This document shows positions 12,305 to 46,315 of a DNA stretch of 64,000 bases, in pieces. The number at the start of each line of letters is the position of its first letter. The stretch's first letter is position 1. Source of the DNA: Chrysomallon squamiferum. Lineage: Eukaryota; Mollusca; Gastropoda; Neomphalida; Peltospiridae. A model generated the notes under the pieces. It saw only the letters and a list, made by a program, of their open reading frames with translations. It did no database searches and was not told the DNA's origin. Location of the stretch: positions 10,622,083 through 10,686,082 of the forward strand of contig CM022670.1 in the NCBI GenBank assembly GCA_012295275.1, in the 5' to 3' direction. A program made the position numbers and the translations under genes.

Positions 12305-13202
12305 CATTATATCTGACACTTTCATTCAGATAAAATATTTGTTCTGAATTTCTTCTAAAATTGTTTTCAGTATAGTGATTAATAATTATATATATATTTC
12401 AAAAAATTTAATACTTTTTTATAATAAGCTTTTATTATACAAAATTGTGTACCAGTAAATAGTAATCAGATTAAAAGTGGAGTGTAAAAAGGAAAAATGA
12501 CTGCGTAGTGAATAGTTAAAAAAAAGAAAAAAAAGTTTAAATAATGATTTGTAAAGATTAGAAGACACACACACACATTGATAAGTTAACATATACAATT
12601 TTAAAAAGTAATATTTTTTAAAGGCTGAACGGACAATATGTTTAAGAAAAAAATCTTAGGCACCAGTCAAAAAAAAAAAAAAAAAAAAAAAAAAGAAAAA
12701 AAAAAGAAGAAAAGAATAATAAAAAGTACAAATAAATTTTAATGCATATATTCAAAATGAAAAATGTTTTTAATTTGAAAATGTGATATTTTATCGAAAC
12801 GAAATAAAATAATTCCTACGGAAACTAATTTATTATTCACGTGAGAGCGATAAGTAAATATATAGTTTACAAAGTCGATTAAATGTTAACAAGCAGCTCT
12901 TGGTTTTATTGCTGACGATAAAATATTATTTTAAGTCAAAAGTACTCGAATATTTGTATGTTCTTGTCACGTGGCTTAAGAAGCCGCAGTTCTAGAGTAC
13001 TTGTTTATGACAAGTCGCTAAATTTAAACTTTATTACTTATTTTTATTACATCACATGAGATCAGGTTTAAGGTGACCAATAAAGTTTATGTGTCACAAC
13101 GTGTACGTTCTGTTTAAAATGATTTATTTAGTATTGTAGATGATGATTAGTACTGTTTTAATACATTTTTTTTTATTTATTTACTTATATATATATATAT
13201 AG

Positions 13203-13364
13203 GCTATGTTTTGCTGTGCCTTGCTGTGCTTTGCTCTGACTTGCTGTGCCTTGTTGTGGCGTACCTTGCTGTGCTATGCCTTGCTGTGCCTTACTGAACC
13301 TTGCTGCGCAGTGCTGTGCCGTACCCTTGCTGTGCTGAGCCTAGCTATGCTGTCTTGTGCCTTT
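13203..13364. repeat. Degenerate 10-bp minisatellite, consensus CCTTGCTGTG
   Basis: About 16 imperfect units built on CCTTGCTGTG and GCTATGCTGT, with a 5/10-bp period. It is far richer in G+C than its surroundings and is followed, after a 12-base gap, by the (TTATG)n array. Confidence 0.8.
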
Positions 13365-13375
13365 TTACTATGAAA

Positions 13376-13483
13376 TATTATATTATATTATGTTATGTTA
13401 TGTTATGTTATGTTATGTTATGTTATGTTATGTTATGTTATGTTATGTTATGTTATGATTATGTTATGTTATATTATATTATT
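13376..13483. repeat. (TTATG)n pentamer microsatellite
   Basis: A near-perfect TGTTA/TTATG pentamer array with degenerate TATTA edges. It keeps the 5-bp period of the adjoining minisatellite. Confidence 0.9.
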
Positions 13484-15752
13484 GTTTTGACGAATGATAG
13501 TATTATTATCCATTGACTGCGAGTAAAAAGGCTTTCCTAGTTCAGTTGTACGGTCAGGATATATCATTGTCTCTAAACAGCAATGTTCAGTTCAAATTGT
13601 AAAGAAGTAACAACGACCATCTTCAAGTCAACTTGACACAAATAAATAAATAAATAAAGAAAGAAAGAAAAAGAAAAAAAGAAGAATTTAATGACGACAA
13701 TAAACTGAATCACAAGCGGTGCTTAAAAACAACGGCCCATAAAACGTATATTATTATTGCCTGGTGTGTCTTCTATAATGGCATACAGTGAAGTAGGGGA
13801 AACAAAACCCATATATATAGTCTATTTGAGACCGAATTTTAAATGCTGTTTTGTTTTGCCTTCTTTCTTGTTTCTTTCTGTATTTTCTTTTCTTTTTCAT
13901 GTTCAGTTTACAATCATTTTCTTTTATTCAACAATAATAGTAGTTTAATTCATCATTCCTGTCTTAAGCTAAATATAATAAGAAATTTTGTAAAGGAGTA
14001 TCTTATAAATGCGTAATTTATTACATGATAACATTGTATATATATATAAATAAATATATATATATATATATTATTTATTTACTTTTTGTTGTTGTTGTTA
14101 TTGAGCAAAGTTATAAAAAATTGATTCATAATTTCGTATGTATAATAATGCTTAAAACATAGTGTTCCAAATTCACCGATTTCTTAATAACCAGAATATT
14201 TTTAAATGAGTCCATAAAAAGAATACACTTTTGAATTGTACTTGATACAAGATATTTCAAGCTTATAATATTAAACAACAAATAAATAACTGAAAAGTGT
14301 TATAAATCATTTTGTTCTTTCTTTATTATTTTTCAGCGTTTCATTCATATCCCTTTCTCTCTCTATATATATATCTCCTCTTTCTGTCTCTCGCTCTTTC
14401 TATCTCTGTCTCTTACACAAGCATACACACTGAGAATGTATAACAATTACAGCGAGACAAATAAAGAACTAACATCCATTTAACAACAAATCACCAGAAT
14501 ATTAAAATATCATCGACTGAATGCTCCTTGTACATTGCGTGAAAATATATACACCAGGCTTTCTATTATGGATAACTCTCGAAAACCTATGACATATCGC
14601 GCCGTATTTGAGTTGTCTGCCGCTGAATTACTCTTCTCCGAGAAATACAGAAACATTTATTTTTTATGCTCACTCAGTCTTTGCATGTTATTTATAAATA
14701 CTATTTCAGTAACAACTGTTTATTTTCCTTCCTATATGTTAACCCTTAACTACTGTCATAATAGTCATCACTGGCAACAACTACAACAATATCATAATAG
14801 TTAATATATTTATAAGAATAAGCAAAATGGTAACATACAATGATTCATGTTTTGTTTTGTCAACTGCTTCTGCGATCCTTGGTATTAAAAACAATATTTT
14901 TGTTCATTTTTATTACTGAATAATGAAATCTAAGTAATCATTTTAATTTTAATCTGTTACTATGAATCATATCAGGTTTATTTCCCATTATATGATTGAT
15001 TCAAGGAGGGTCGAATTCACTAAATTTAATTTGTGAAGTGACATATCTAAAAGGAGCAATTTACGCTAAAATACAAATTTGATTCCATTTCCGGGCTTCG
15101 GGAGTTTTCCACGCGTTTTTTTGTTTGTGTATTTTAAAAATATTTCACATTTTGACCGTTGTACTTCTATATTTCGGTAAGAGACAAACCGATAGTTTAT
15201 TCTGTATTTTAATACTTCTAAAAATGCTATTTCATTCTAAATTAACATTATTTTATTATTCTCAAGCTTTCATTTTCACTTCATACTATAGTATAAATAA
15301 ATATTCAATATTTTTGAAATCTTTATTCTAATTATTTATTGGAATCGTGAGCCTTCTCTTATTAAATAATCTATGAATGCGGTTTTCATTTATAGATCAA
15401 TGATAATTTTTGTTGTTTATCTAAACACTAATTTATAAAAACATAATGATAATCATTAAGTTTAAACATAAATGTGTTTTAATGATATGATGCTTTCAAC
15501 TAAGCCAAAAAGGAAAAAATGATTTTAAAAAAAAGTAATAAAAGAACGAAAGAAAGAAAAAAAAAAAGAAGAAAATCACACCAGCATCTAATAAATGTAG
15601 GAAATATGTATGCCACTGACTGCAGTGACTGTTTTACTTGAAATACATTGTTACATATTTTAGTTTTTGTTCATATTTTTAATCTCTATTTTATGTTTTG
15701 TTATTTATTTATTTATTTATTTTTCTATTTTCAGAAAAGCTAACTGATTAAA

Positions 15753-18647
15753 ATGGCAGAACCTGCAGACGAAAATGAACAGACTACACCTAATCAACAA
15801 CGGACAAGACCACCAGGCAATGCCATACTGGTAATTCAGATTAAATTTTTCTTTCATAAATGATAAAATATACATTTTTCAAATTACTGTTACCCTGAGA
15901 CTGAGACATACACGAAATTTTAAAAAGAAACAGAAAAAAAGACTCACCTCCCTCTCAGATACACTCAACATATTTTTTTATTTTCTGGTTATAATGTATC
16001 ATATATACATATTTAAAAATGTACCAGTAATGAGAATTATCCACATGAGTAATGCATACTACTATTATCTTTTAAGTAACATAAGTGGAAATAGGATGAG
16101 ATTTTCTTTTTTCCATTATTACTGCAGTGAATCCTTAAACTTCTACTTTTTCATTTCAGAATTTTATGATGGATAACAAAGTTGCAGCTGCTCTGTGGTT
16201 CACTAGGATTTTCACTGTTATATGTACAGTTCTCTACATGATTCCAATCCTTGGGTGAGTTAATTAATTTAATACTCAGTATTTGTTTAAATTAAAATTT
16301 ATCATAAATGTGATTAATATTTATATTTCATTTTATTTGTTTTTACATCATAATGTTTGCTAATGACAAATGTAATAATGATAATCTGCTAAGTCTTTGA
16401 AGATGGCGAACCATCAGAGATTTTGTTTTTGTTTTTCTGATTTAATTTCATATGTTGAAACTTGTGTGCAATGATATGTGAAAGTGTAGTAAATAATCTT
16501 TTTTTCTTGTTTGTTTTGTTACACATATTGCTGAATTCAATCTTAGGACTGATTGAGAATCAAGTTATATTTTGTAAATGGTTTTTGTCATGACATAAGC
16601 TAATTTTCTTTATTTGGAGTTTGAAAGTGGCCTTGCAACATCACAACAGGCTGTGATCAAATTTCATTTCCTAACACATTTCATAAATGTTTATTAAGCA
16701 ATAATTAAAGAGAAGTAAATGGCATATTTTTCTTACCTTTTTTTAAATTAGTATTTATTTCAATTCTAGTTATACCACACAATCAGTTTTTTTTCTATAA
16801 ATGCCAGTTGGTTTAGTTTTCTCAGTAAACAAATTTTAAACTGTTTTATACTGTTTTTAAAGATTATCAATATTTACGTTGTTTTCGTAAAACAGTTAGT
16901 GTTTCTTTTTCAGTGGTAATCCACACAGCTACTACAACCGTGCACTGATCAGCAGTGCAGCCACAAGTGCACTGCGTCTTCACCAGCGCCTGCCCAGAGT
17001 CCAGTTCAGTCGAGAATTTTTGGCCAAGCTGTTTCTGGAAGACAGTTGTCACTATTTGTTGTTTGCCATCATTTTCATCAACAGTCACCCCAACACAAGT
17101 ATCCTTTATTTAGTTTTTAATTATTATTATTATTTTTTTTTTTTTAAAGAAAAAAGTAATTTATTTACGGAATGATTGCCTTTTAAATTATTTTTTGTTA
17201 TATTTATTGTTTAGGTAAAAAATTTCATTTATTGTTATTGCTGTTTTTTAAAAATGTTCTATCGAAAGCCTACTAAATTCGGATTGCTTAGATTTATTTA
17301 ATAAGCTTTTAATATTTTGTTAACAGGGAACAGATCCATAGTTAACCATGCATTAAAACTTAGGATATGAATTGTATTCCATAATTTTGTGGGCAGCAGG
17401 TTAGATGCTGATGTGGCACCTGTTTACATTAACATTTTATTATATTTTGTATGAGATATTTATCAGCAGCAAAAATATATTTTCTGAGATTATGAAAATA
17501 GTTCTCAATTTTCTAATGATACATACAGGTTTTGGTTGAGAGACAGATTTAGGGGGAAAAAAGCAGTGGTAATTAAATTTGCTTTGGAGTGAATTATTGT
17601 CACATCACAGAAATGTAATGTGTTTTTGTCACAGCTGTGATCATGTGACAATATCTGTTCAAGCCATCTCTGGCACAGCATTGCATCCTGTATTGATCTG
17701 TGTCACTGGATCAATAATCTGTTAGTGTGAAAGTGATAACTGCAACATAGCAGTCTGTGCATCTACTTGATAGAGTATTTACTTTAGACATAACGTGTGG
17801 TCAATTGTAGGATCAGTCCTCATAAAGGGGACAGATGGTTATTTCCTTATCCAGTGAAATCATCTTAAAATGTGTTTCCATGTCTGTCAGAAGATATATA
17901 TTAAAAAATTGATATATAACTGATAAGAATGGTGAATTATTATTATTTATTTATTTATTTATTTATTATTTATTTATTACTTACGGTGGGGTTGTTGTTG
18001 TTGTTTTTCCTGGATGTCATTATTGATAAATTTAATTACAAAAATATACACATTCAGAAACCATCAATATAAAATATATGTATATGTATATATACTGAAA
18101 TAGCTTAAACACACATGCATTCTTTTCTTTATAGTAATGCATTTTACCAACAAAAAATATATATATATATATATATATATTCTGTTTGTATATTTACCTT
18201 AACCATTTCCAGTGGCACTTGTTCCAGTTTTCCTCTTTGGACTTCTTCATGCTTCTACTTACACAATCAGCATTCTTAATGTGAGTCCATTAGTCTTTGA
18301 AAAAATATTCAAATTAAAAAATACAGTAAATGACTTGAATAATTATTTTTCTAATGCAGTCAGTTATGTAAAATATTCTTACAAGCACTGAAAACATGTA
18401 GATCTGTGTTTAAACAATATTCACATAACTATTAATCAAGTTCTAAATTAACTGGTTACAATATCATAATGAAATTTAAAAAAAACAGAAATTAAAAACA
18501 AATGTAATATATTTTATTTTTATATTTTTATCCTTGTTAAACGAACAACATAAAGTAATATTCCATTTCATTGAAACCAAATAATAATAATAATAAGGAT
18601 AAATACAATAAAATTGCTAAAAATGTTATAAGACATATATGTGTGTG

Positions 18648-18692
<45 letters not shown>

Positions 18693-20283
18693 TTTTAGTT
18701 GATGGGACCACAGTCTATGATGTTTTTAAGAAACATGCTGATCAAACTACAAGCTCAGCAAGTCAACATTCTGCGGTTTATTGCCTGTAATGAGATATTT
18801 CTCATGTTGGCCATTATTGCCATGATGTTCAGGTCAGTTCCCACTCACTTTATATTTCTCAGTAAAACACTTTTCCTTTCTTTTTATTTATTCTTTTAAA
18901 ATTCTTTTTATATCTTTTATCCAGTTTTCATATTATATATTTTTAACACATATTTTGTCATTTAAAAAAAAAAAAAAAAAAATTCATTTTGTTATATGTA
19001 TTTTTTTCTTTCATTAAAAAAAAAAGTTTTTTTATTAATTATTTATTTATATTTATTATTTACTGTCACATTCTGCAAAAACTAACATTGAAATTTGTAC
19101 ATAAAATTTATTTTTTAAATTGTATGTTTTATGTTGTATAAGATTTGTTAATACTATTGTTTTCTCTGTTTTCAGTGGAAAAGCCAGTTTAATTCTGCCA
19201 TTTGTTTATTACCGATTCCTCACTCTTCGATATGCCTCTGTGCGAAATCCATATTCCAGGTTAGTGAATAGGATTTATTTTCTTTCTTTCTTGACAACCA
19301 GTTACGCTTCATTTAATCAAACCAGCTGTTCTCTCAGGTATTAAAAAACATGTTGATTCGATTGTTGATACAGCTTTATTAAGTGTATAATAGGAATAAT
19401 GTTAAAGGTTATTTTGGTTGTTCAGATAATTCAGTTTGAATACAGAACAGAAATCAACTTAGTGGCAGAATAACTACCTGAGAAATTTGAGTCTTTAGCA
19501 AGTTTAAGTCAGACATTCTTAGTTAGCCTGTCAATTAACTTCTTTCTTTTTTTTTTTTTTTTTATTGTGTGTGTGTGTGTGTGTGTGTAAATAATCTTTT
19601 TTAAAAACAGACAGCAGCAAATTTTCTATAATGACATCAAGTAAATGATAAAATGTGCTACTACAGTGTTCTTTTGTCCAAGACACTACATTTCAGCTGA
19701 GGCTGGTTTGTGTATTTTTACAATAAAAGATCAAGGGGATAGTTTGACACGTATTACAAACCAATATGGAATTATAAAAAAAAAATCTTTTTTTATTCTT
19801 CGGTGCAAGCTGGTTTGTATTTTTTGTAAATGCAAAACTGGTGGATAAATTTGACATGTATTAGTAACCAACTAAGTATTATACACAAATTAATTCTTCA
19901 ATGCACAATGACCTGGATACTTTTTAAATGCAGAACAAATGGATACATTTAACATTATTTCTGGCCAACTTGGGCTGTAGGATATGTTTATCTTATATGA
20001 TTGTTAATATTTGTCTTATTAAAAAAAAAAAAATTTAATTCAGGACATTACATACTAGCCACAGTGAGATCTAGGATATGTTTATTTCATGTCACTGTTA
20101 ATGTTTTTTTTTTTCATTTAAAAAAAAATTAAATTTTATTTCAGGACACTATTCAGTGAATTAAGGATGACTGTGGAATATGTATGCAGCAAACCACAGT
20201 GTCCCGGCGTTGTGCGAAACATCGCATACAAATGCATTTCACTTATAAGTCGACTGGCACCAGTTGTCGCCACAGGACAATAA
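15753..20283 (+). CDS. TMEM33: Transmembrane protein 33, seven coding exons
   Basis: Coding exons are 15753-15830, 16160-16254, 16914-17098, 18213-18280, 18699-18832, 19176-19259 and 20145-20283; phases agree throughout and give 260 residues (human about 247). Family landmarks are all present: 'FMMDNKVAAALWFTRIFTV' near residue 28, 'SALRLHQRLP' near 73, 'EDSCHYLL' near 100, 'RFIACNEIFLM' near 165, 'YYRFLTLRY' near 196 and a C-terminal 'ISRLAPVV'. Hydrophobic segments lie at about 36-57, 102-135 (two stretches) and 170-185. TMEM33 is an ER and nuclear-envelope membrane protein implicated in the unfolded protein response and in tubular ER shape. The acidic, Pro/Gln-rich N-terminus is not conserved. 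An acceptor at 15733-15734 directly upstream implies a 5' UTR intron. The pyrimidine tract before exon 5 abuts a (TA)n repeat. Confidence 0.93.
18659..18697. repeat. (TA)n plus poly-T forming the tract upstream of TMEM33 exon 5
   Basis: About 25 bases of TA repeat run directly into a T13 tract that ends in the AG acceptor of exon 5. The splice acceptor's polypyrimidine tract is therefore part of a length-variable repeat. Confidence 0.75.
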
Positions 20284-20428
20284 ATATATTTTATATTTAT
20301 TTCACTGTGATATCCACCCAGAAGAAAGTCTGTTGTGTGAAAACGAGTTTCCATCTGTTTTGTGACTTTGATGATCATGTTTTGTAATGTTGTTCAGTCA
20401 GTACTTCACTGTCAGTGTATATAGTCAT

Positions 20429-20434
20429 AATAAA
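20429..20434 (+). promoter_or_regulatory. Polyadenylation signal AATAAA of TMEM33
   Basis: First canonical AATAAA after the TMEM33 stop, about 145 bases downstream. Longer 3' ends using later AATAAA copies cannot be excluded. Confidence 0.6.
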
Positions 20435-23400
20435 ACATCAGTTTTAACTTAATATTGAATGTATAATTATTGATAAATTCGTTGTACTGTAAGATTGAAA
20501 AAGATTTCTTGTTTATTTCTTAGTGTTTGTGTTGTAAAAAAGTAATACATTCTGATTTGTTTTATTTAGGTTTTCTATAGCTTTTTTCTTCTTTTTTTTT
20601 TTTTTTTTAAACCAACAATTCATTACTTGCCATTTTTATTCATGTTCTTTTCTTCAATTGTTTTTTCTTGTTAAAAAACACACTGATTTGTTTAATTAAA
20701 AAGTTAAAACATTAGTTGGGTGGTTATAATCAGTGTTTATCCAAGTTTGTCTTTAAACAGAAATAAGTGGACGTCTTTCTCTTTGTTGTTTGCATTATTT
20801 ATAATAAAAAAAAAAATAATAGTTTCATAATTGTGAAAAACATTTTTAAAAGAATTTTAAATCAGTCATTAAAGTTGTTTATCTAGGTTATTTAAAAAAA
20901 AGTTTAATTAACATAATGGCTGTAAATGCTGCCACTTGCCAATTTTTGCCAATACATACCACCACACAGATACTGAATCATTTATCCTGCAAGTTTGTAG
21001 CCAGATGTGATCCAGATTTCAAGATGAGGGCTTTAAATATAAAATAAAGAATGAAACTGTATTTAACAGATAAAATTAATACATATATAAAAGATCTTTC
21101 TTAATTCATTTAAAATTCTTAAAATAACAGCAAAGAATTGACTTCCCACAAGCAGATTGCATTTCTGTTAGTCCTTTAGAAAATGAGTGTAAACCAACAA
21201 ATAGTAACTTACTGTGAGAGGATCACCTGTACATAACACTACTCTCTCTTGAATTGGCATCAAACAACTGAAACAAAAGTAACCAGTTTTTAAAAAAAAA
21301 AGGCTGGATAGATGGTTCAGTATCTGTATAACATTAGCTTAAATACATAAGGATTATGTAATGCAGAAACATTTCCAAAACTGGTTACTTGGTTGCCTTA
21401 TAACATTAGTGCATGGTGTAGTGAGGGTCAGGGAAATGTTCCGTTATAGTCACAATGAATACTCGTAGGATATATTTGGCTGTGTGTTGTATAATCATAC
21501 CTGTTACGACAATCCAGTGACATGGTTTGAGTACATTTTTACATACCTGTATATTGAGAGTAAATATTTCTCTCTGTATCATTTAGCATAAGATTTAGAT
21601 ACCCATTAGCCTAACTTTTAAAGCTGAATGTTAAAGTTATTTACATTATTTTAAGATATTGCCATATTGTTTTCGTCTCCTGTGAGTACTGTAAAGAGAA
21701 TTATTTTCATGTTTGAAATTTTTAAAAATATATTAAATTAATGAATCATTTATTTTGAAGTTTCAACAGTTTTATTCTAAGACTACAAAATCTTTTTTAA
21801 ATGTAAGAATTGATTAAAGATGAGACAGAAATTACTATTAAAATGGAATGTTTATTAATTGTATTATAGAAAAGGATGATTTTGTTGATTATTTATAAAA
21901 ATTAATTTTCACAAATGTATTTTAGTGTAGTTAAATTATTATATTTTATACTTTAAAAACTATTTTGTTTAATTGTTATTTATTTATTTATTTATTTATT
22001 TATCTATATATTTATTTATTAATAATTTATTCTGCTTGTTCAGTCAAGCAAAATTTAAATGCAAATTTTTAGACTTTAAATTGTACAATAATGAGATATG
22101 TCTTTATCAGGTATTTTTTTTTTTTATTTGTAATTGAAGGTTTGATGAATGTTTTTTTTTTTTTTTTTACTGCATCAAATAGTTTTAAGTGTGAAATACT
22201 TCAAGACAGAGTATTTCCAGGTATTGCATGAGAAGGTAAAATAGCTACTAAGTTAACCACAAATTAAAATTTAAAATAAAGAAACACACCCACAAACAGG
22301 TTAGTCATTATTTAATTATTTCTCTTTCTAACTGATGGAGATACGACATCTGCATAACACCAATGCCATTATTTATTTTTAATTATATTGGTTAATATTA
22401 GTTTTTAATCTCTTCATATAATCACTTTGAAATTCGTTTAGAATCATTTTCGTTTATCTGTGACAAAGTCAAAAAAACTACTTATAACAAAAGAATGCCA
22501 AAATTTTTGCACATATTTTAAAGAGAAATGACACATTTAATTTTAATTTAGTCCGAGAATATAAATAAAAGATGATTTACATGTACAGGTGGTAAAAAGG
22601 TTAAAAGTATGATACATGTCATAAATAAATATTAATACAAAATCAAAATTGTACATATTGATACATATAAAATTATTTTTTGTTTTATTGTTGTAGCCTT
22701 TATGAAACAGAATGAACAAATAAAGCTTTGTCTCATTAAAAGAAACAGAACATTGTTATTCATTAATAACTTTAAATGTTACTTGTAGATTTCTAAAAAA
22801 AAAATTGCTTTTTATTAATATCTATTTTTTAATGTAATTTTTAAATCAGTTTTTATTTCAAGATTACTGCAGTGTTGAAGTTAGTTTTACAAGAAACTAG
22901 ATAAGATAGCAAATGTACTCTGTACACACTGTTGTGAAAGGCCATTGTTGTATTGGAATTCATATTCTGATTGTGGTCAGTTATACTTAAACCTTTATCT
23001 TGAATGGTTAATGGCGCATGATACTGGAGGTTGATCAGTTTGGAAGACATTTTTTTTTTCTCTCTTCATCCAATTTTATGTCCATCTTATTTCAAGTTTT
23101 TATTCTTCATTTAAAGATTATACTAGAAGATATGAATACAAAGAAATTCTGAAAAATAACAAAACTTGTTTACAAAACGTTACACTTTATTGAAAATGGT
23201 TATATTTAAACAAAGTTTTAATTTTCTTATTTATCTTAAATAATAATCATTTCCTCCATATTTTTTAATTTGTACATTTTTAAAATCTTATTTATGAACT
23301 GATGTTTCCAAAATAAATGACTAATATAAAAAAAAGTTTTTGTTCTATCATAATTATGCTTAAATATATATATTAATATTGAATGAAAGAAGGAATAAAT

Positions 23401-23952
23401 TGTGAATGGCATGCATTATTGTGACAGTTAATGACAAGATAAAAAAATAAGATCTATTCATGAAATAGGTACAAAGTAAGAAAGTCCTATATTTATTTTA
23501 TTTATGGATGCAAACAGCACAAAACAAAAAAAAAAGAAGAAAAAAAAAGCTTTCTGGAACTAATAAAAATTATATGTCACTGGTATAAAAAGGAAAGTGA
23601 AAATGAAATGTTGATTTAAAATTATATTCTGCACCTTTATTTTTTGATTCTTGTGAATGCTGTGAAAATAAAAAGAAACGTTTGTCAATGTTTAAATTAA
23701 TAAAATATAAATCTGCAGTTACTTAAATTTTCTGTTTTCTTTTTCGTTCTTCTTAACAAAACTTGGCTATCTAATAAGCCTGTGTGTTTGTGATTCTCTC
23801 CATCTTGGGTTATCATTACAGTATATTTGCAACTTTTATTTATACAAGTGTGTTCATTAACAGTTCTTAAAACTGTAAAACTATCTAACATGCAATTAAA
23901 TTATACTTTTATACAGATATTATATTGCCAAGTGAAAAATCAAAATGCTCTG

Positions 23953-23985
<33 letters not shown>

Positions 23986-24851
23986 TAATAATTATTGATG
24001 TATCTGACAAGGCATGAGAACCAAATAAAATTTCACTGTAATACATAATATTTGTTCTCTTACAGATTTCAAATACTTGTGTCCTTGATTTAGATGACTT
24101 GATCCATTGTTGGACTTAATAATTTAAACTGTTTATAAAAAATTTAATCTGCAGCAGAAAAAGACATGTTGATGATGAATTTGTTTAAAGCTAATTTTCA
24201 AGTTTTTGACATGGTACTCAGAATATAAAATAACCAAAGAGTTTAACAATTAAAAGAAAAACAAAGTTTACCGAATAAATAGAAATAAATATGACATATA
24301 AAGTAACTTAAACAAATGACTCAGATCATATTTTTATAAACATATATGTACAAAACAGTCATGTTACAACGACTAGTCCCAGCTCATTTTCAAGATTCAC
24401 TAAAATGCCAGATGATTCTTTAAAAAGACAAGTGATAGAGATACAGTAAAAACTGTGAGCTTGCTCAGTAACTGTTCAAAGAAAGCCTGTTAGAAATGCA
24501 CCATTCGTTTTATTCAAAATGCAAAATTGAAAACTGACTATAATCATGATGAATCTTAATATTTTCAAACTATAATTTTATATAATACCAAAATTTTGAT
24601 CTATTCTGTCAAGGATATTAACCATATTCTGACATAAAAAAAATTAATTAAGGTATTGAAATACTATTACATCAAATGAATGTCAAGAAAATAATGCTGT
24701 TTACAAACAAAATGATAAACATAAAATCTATACATTGTTCACATTTTGGTTCTGTTAAACTATAATTCCACTGAATATTGGAACAGCAACTGTCGTCTTT
24801 CAAAGGTATTAACAATTCTGATTTACCCTCAAAATGCAAATATTTCTTTTT
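20435..24851. other. Convergent intergenic region between TMEM33 and CYFIP
   Basis: No gene seen over 4.4 kb between two converging genes. It contains many A/T runs (including a 27-A run at about 23958-23984), ATTT repeats at about 21980-22015, and a 14-bp perfect inverted repeat at 21277-21290/21377-21390. Short open frames here lack family features or coding-like composition. Alternative long 3' UTRs of either gene may extend into it. Confidence 0.6.
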
Positions 24852-24857
24852 TTTATT
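24852..24857 (-). promoter_or_regulatory. Possible polyadenylation signal of CYFIP
   Basis: TTTATT on the + strand reads AATAAA on the minus strand, 120 bases beyond the CYFIP stop codon. Confidence 0.5.
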
Positions 24858-24976
24858 AATCAGTAATCTGACACTGAAATGACAATACTACAGTTTCAAC
24901 AGTCTAGCTCTGAAAGATAACGCCAGAGTCTTAGTTCGTTGCTCAAATCGACAGTGTTTCTCAACAAGTCAGTGAT

Positions 24977-46315
<21,339 letters not shown>

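Noticed and set aside
12136-12333. Ile-Tyr repeat open frame
   Set aside because: Translation of (TA)n; not coding.
13301-13516. Cys-Tyr-Val-Met-Leu repeat frame
   Set aside because: Translation of the pentamer repeats.
14535-14804. 89-residue plus-strand frame with a less AT-rich start
   Set aside because: The inner ATG context and first 40 residues look slightly coding-like, but the remainder is low-complexity and there is no homologue, splice site or similarity to genes A-C.
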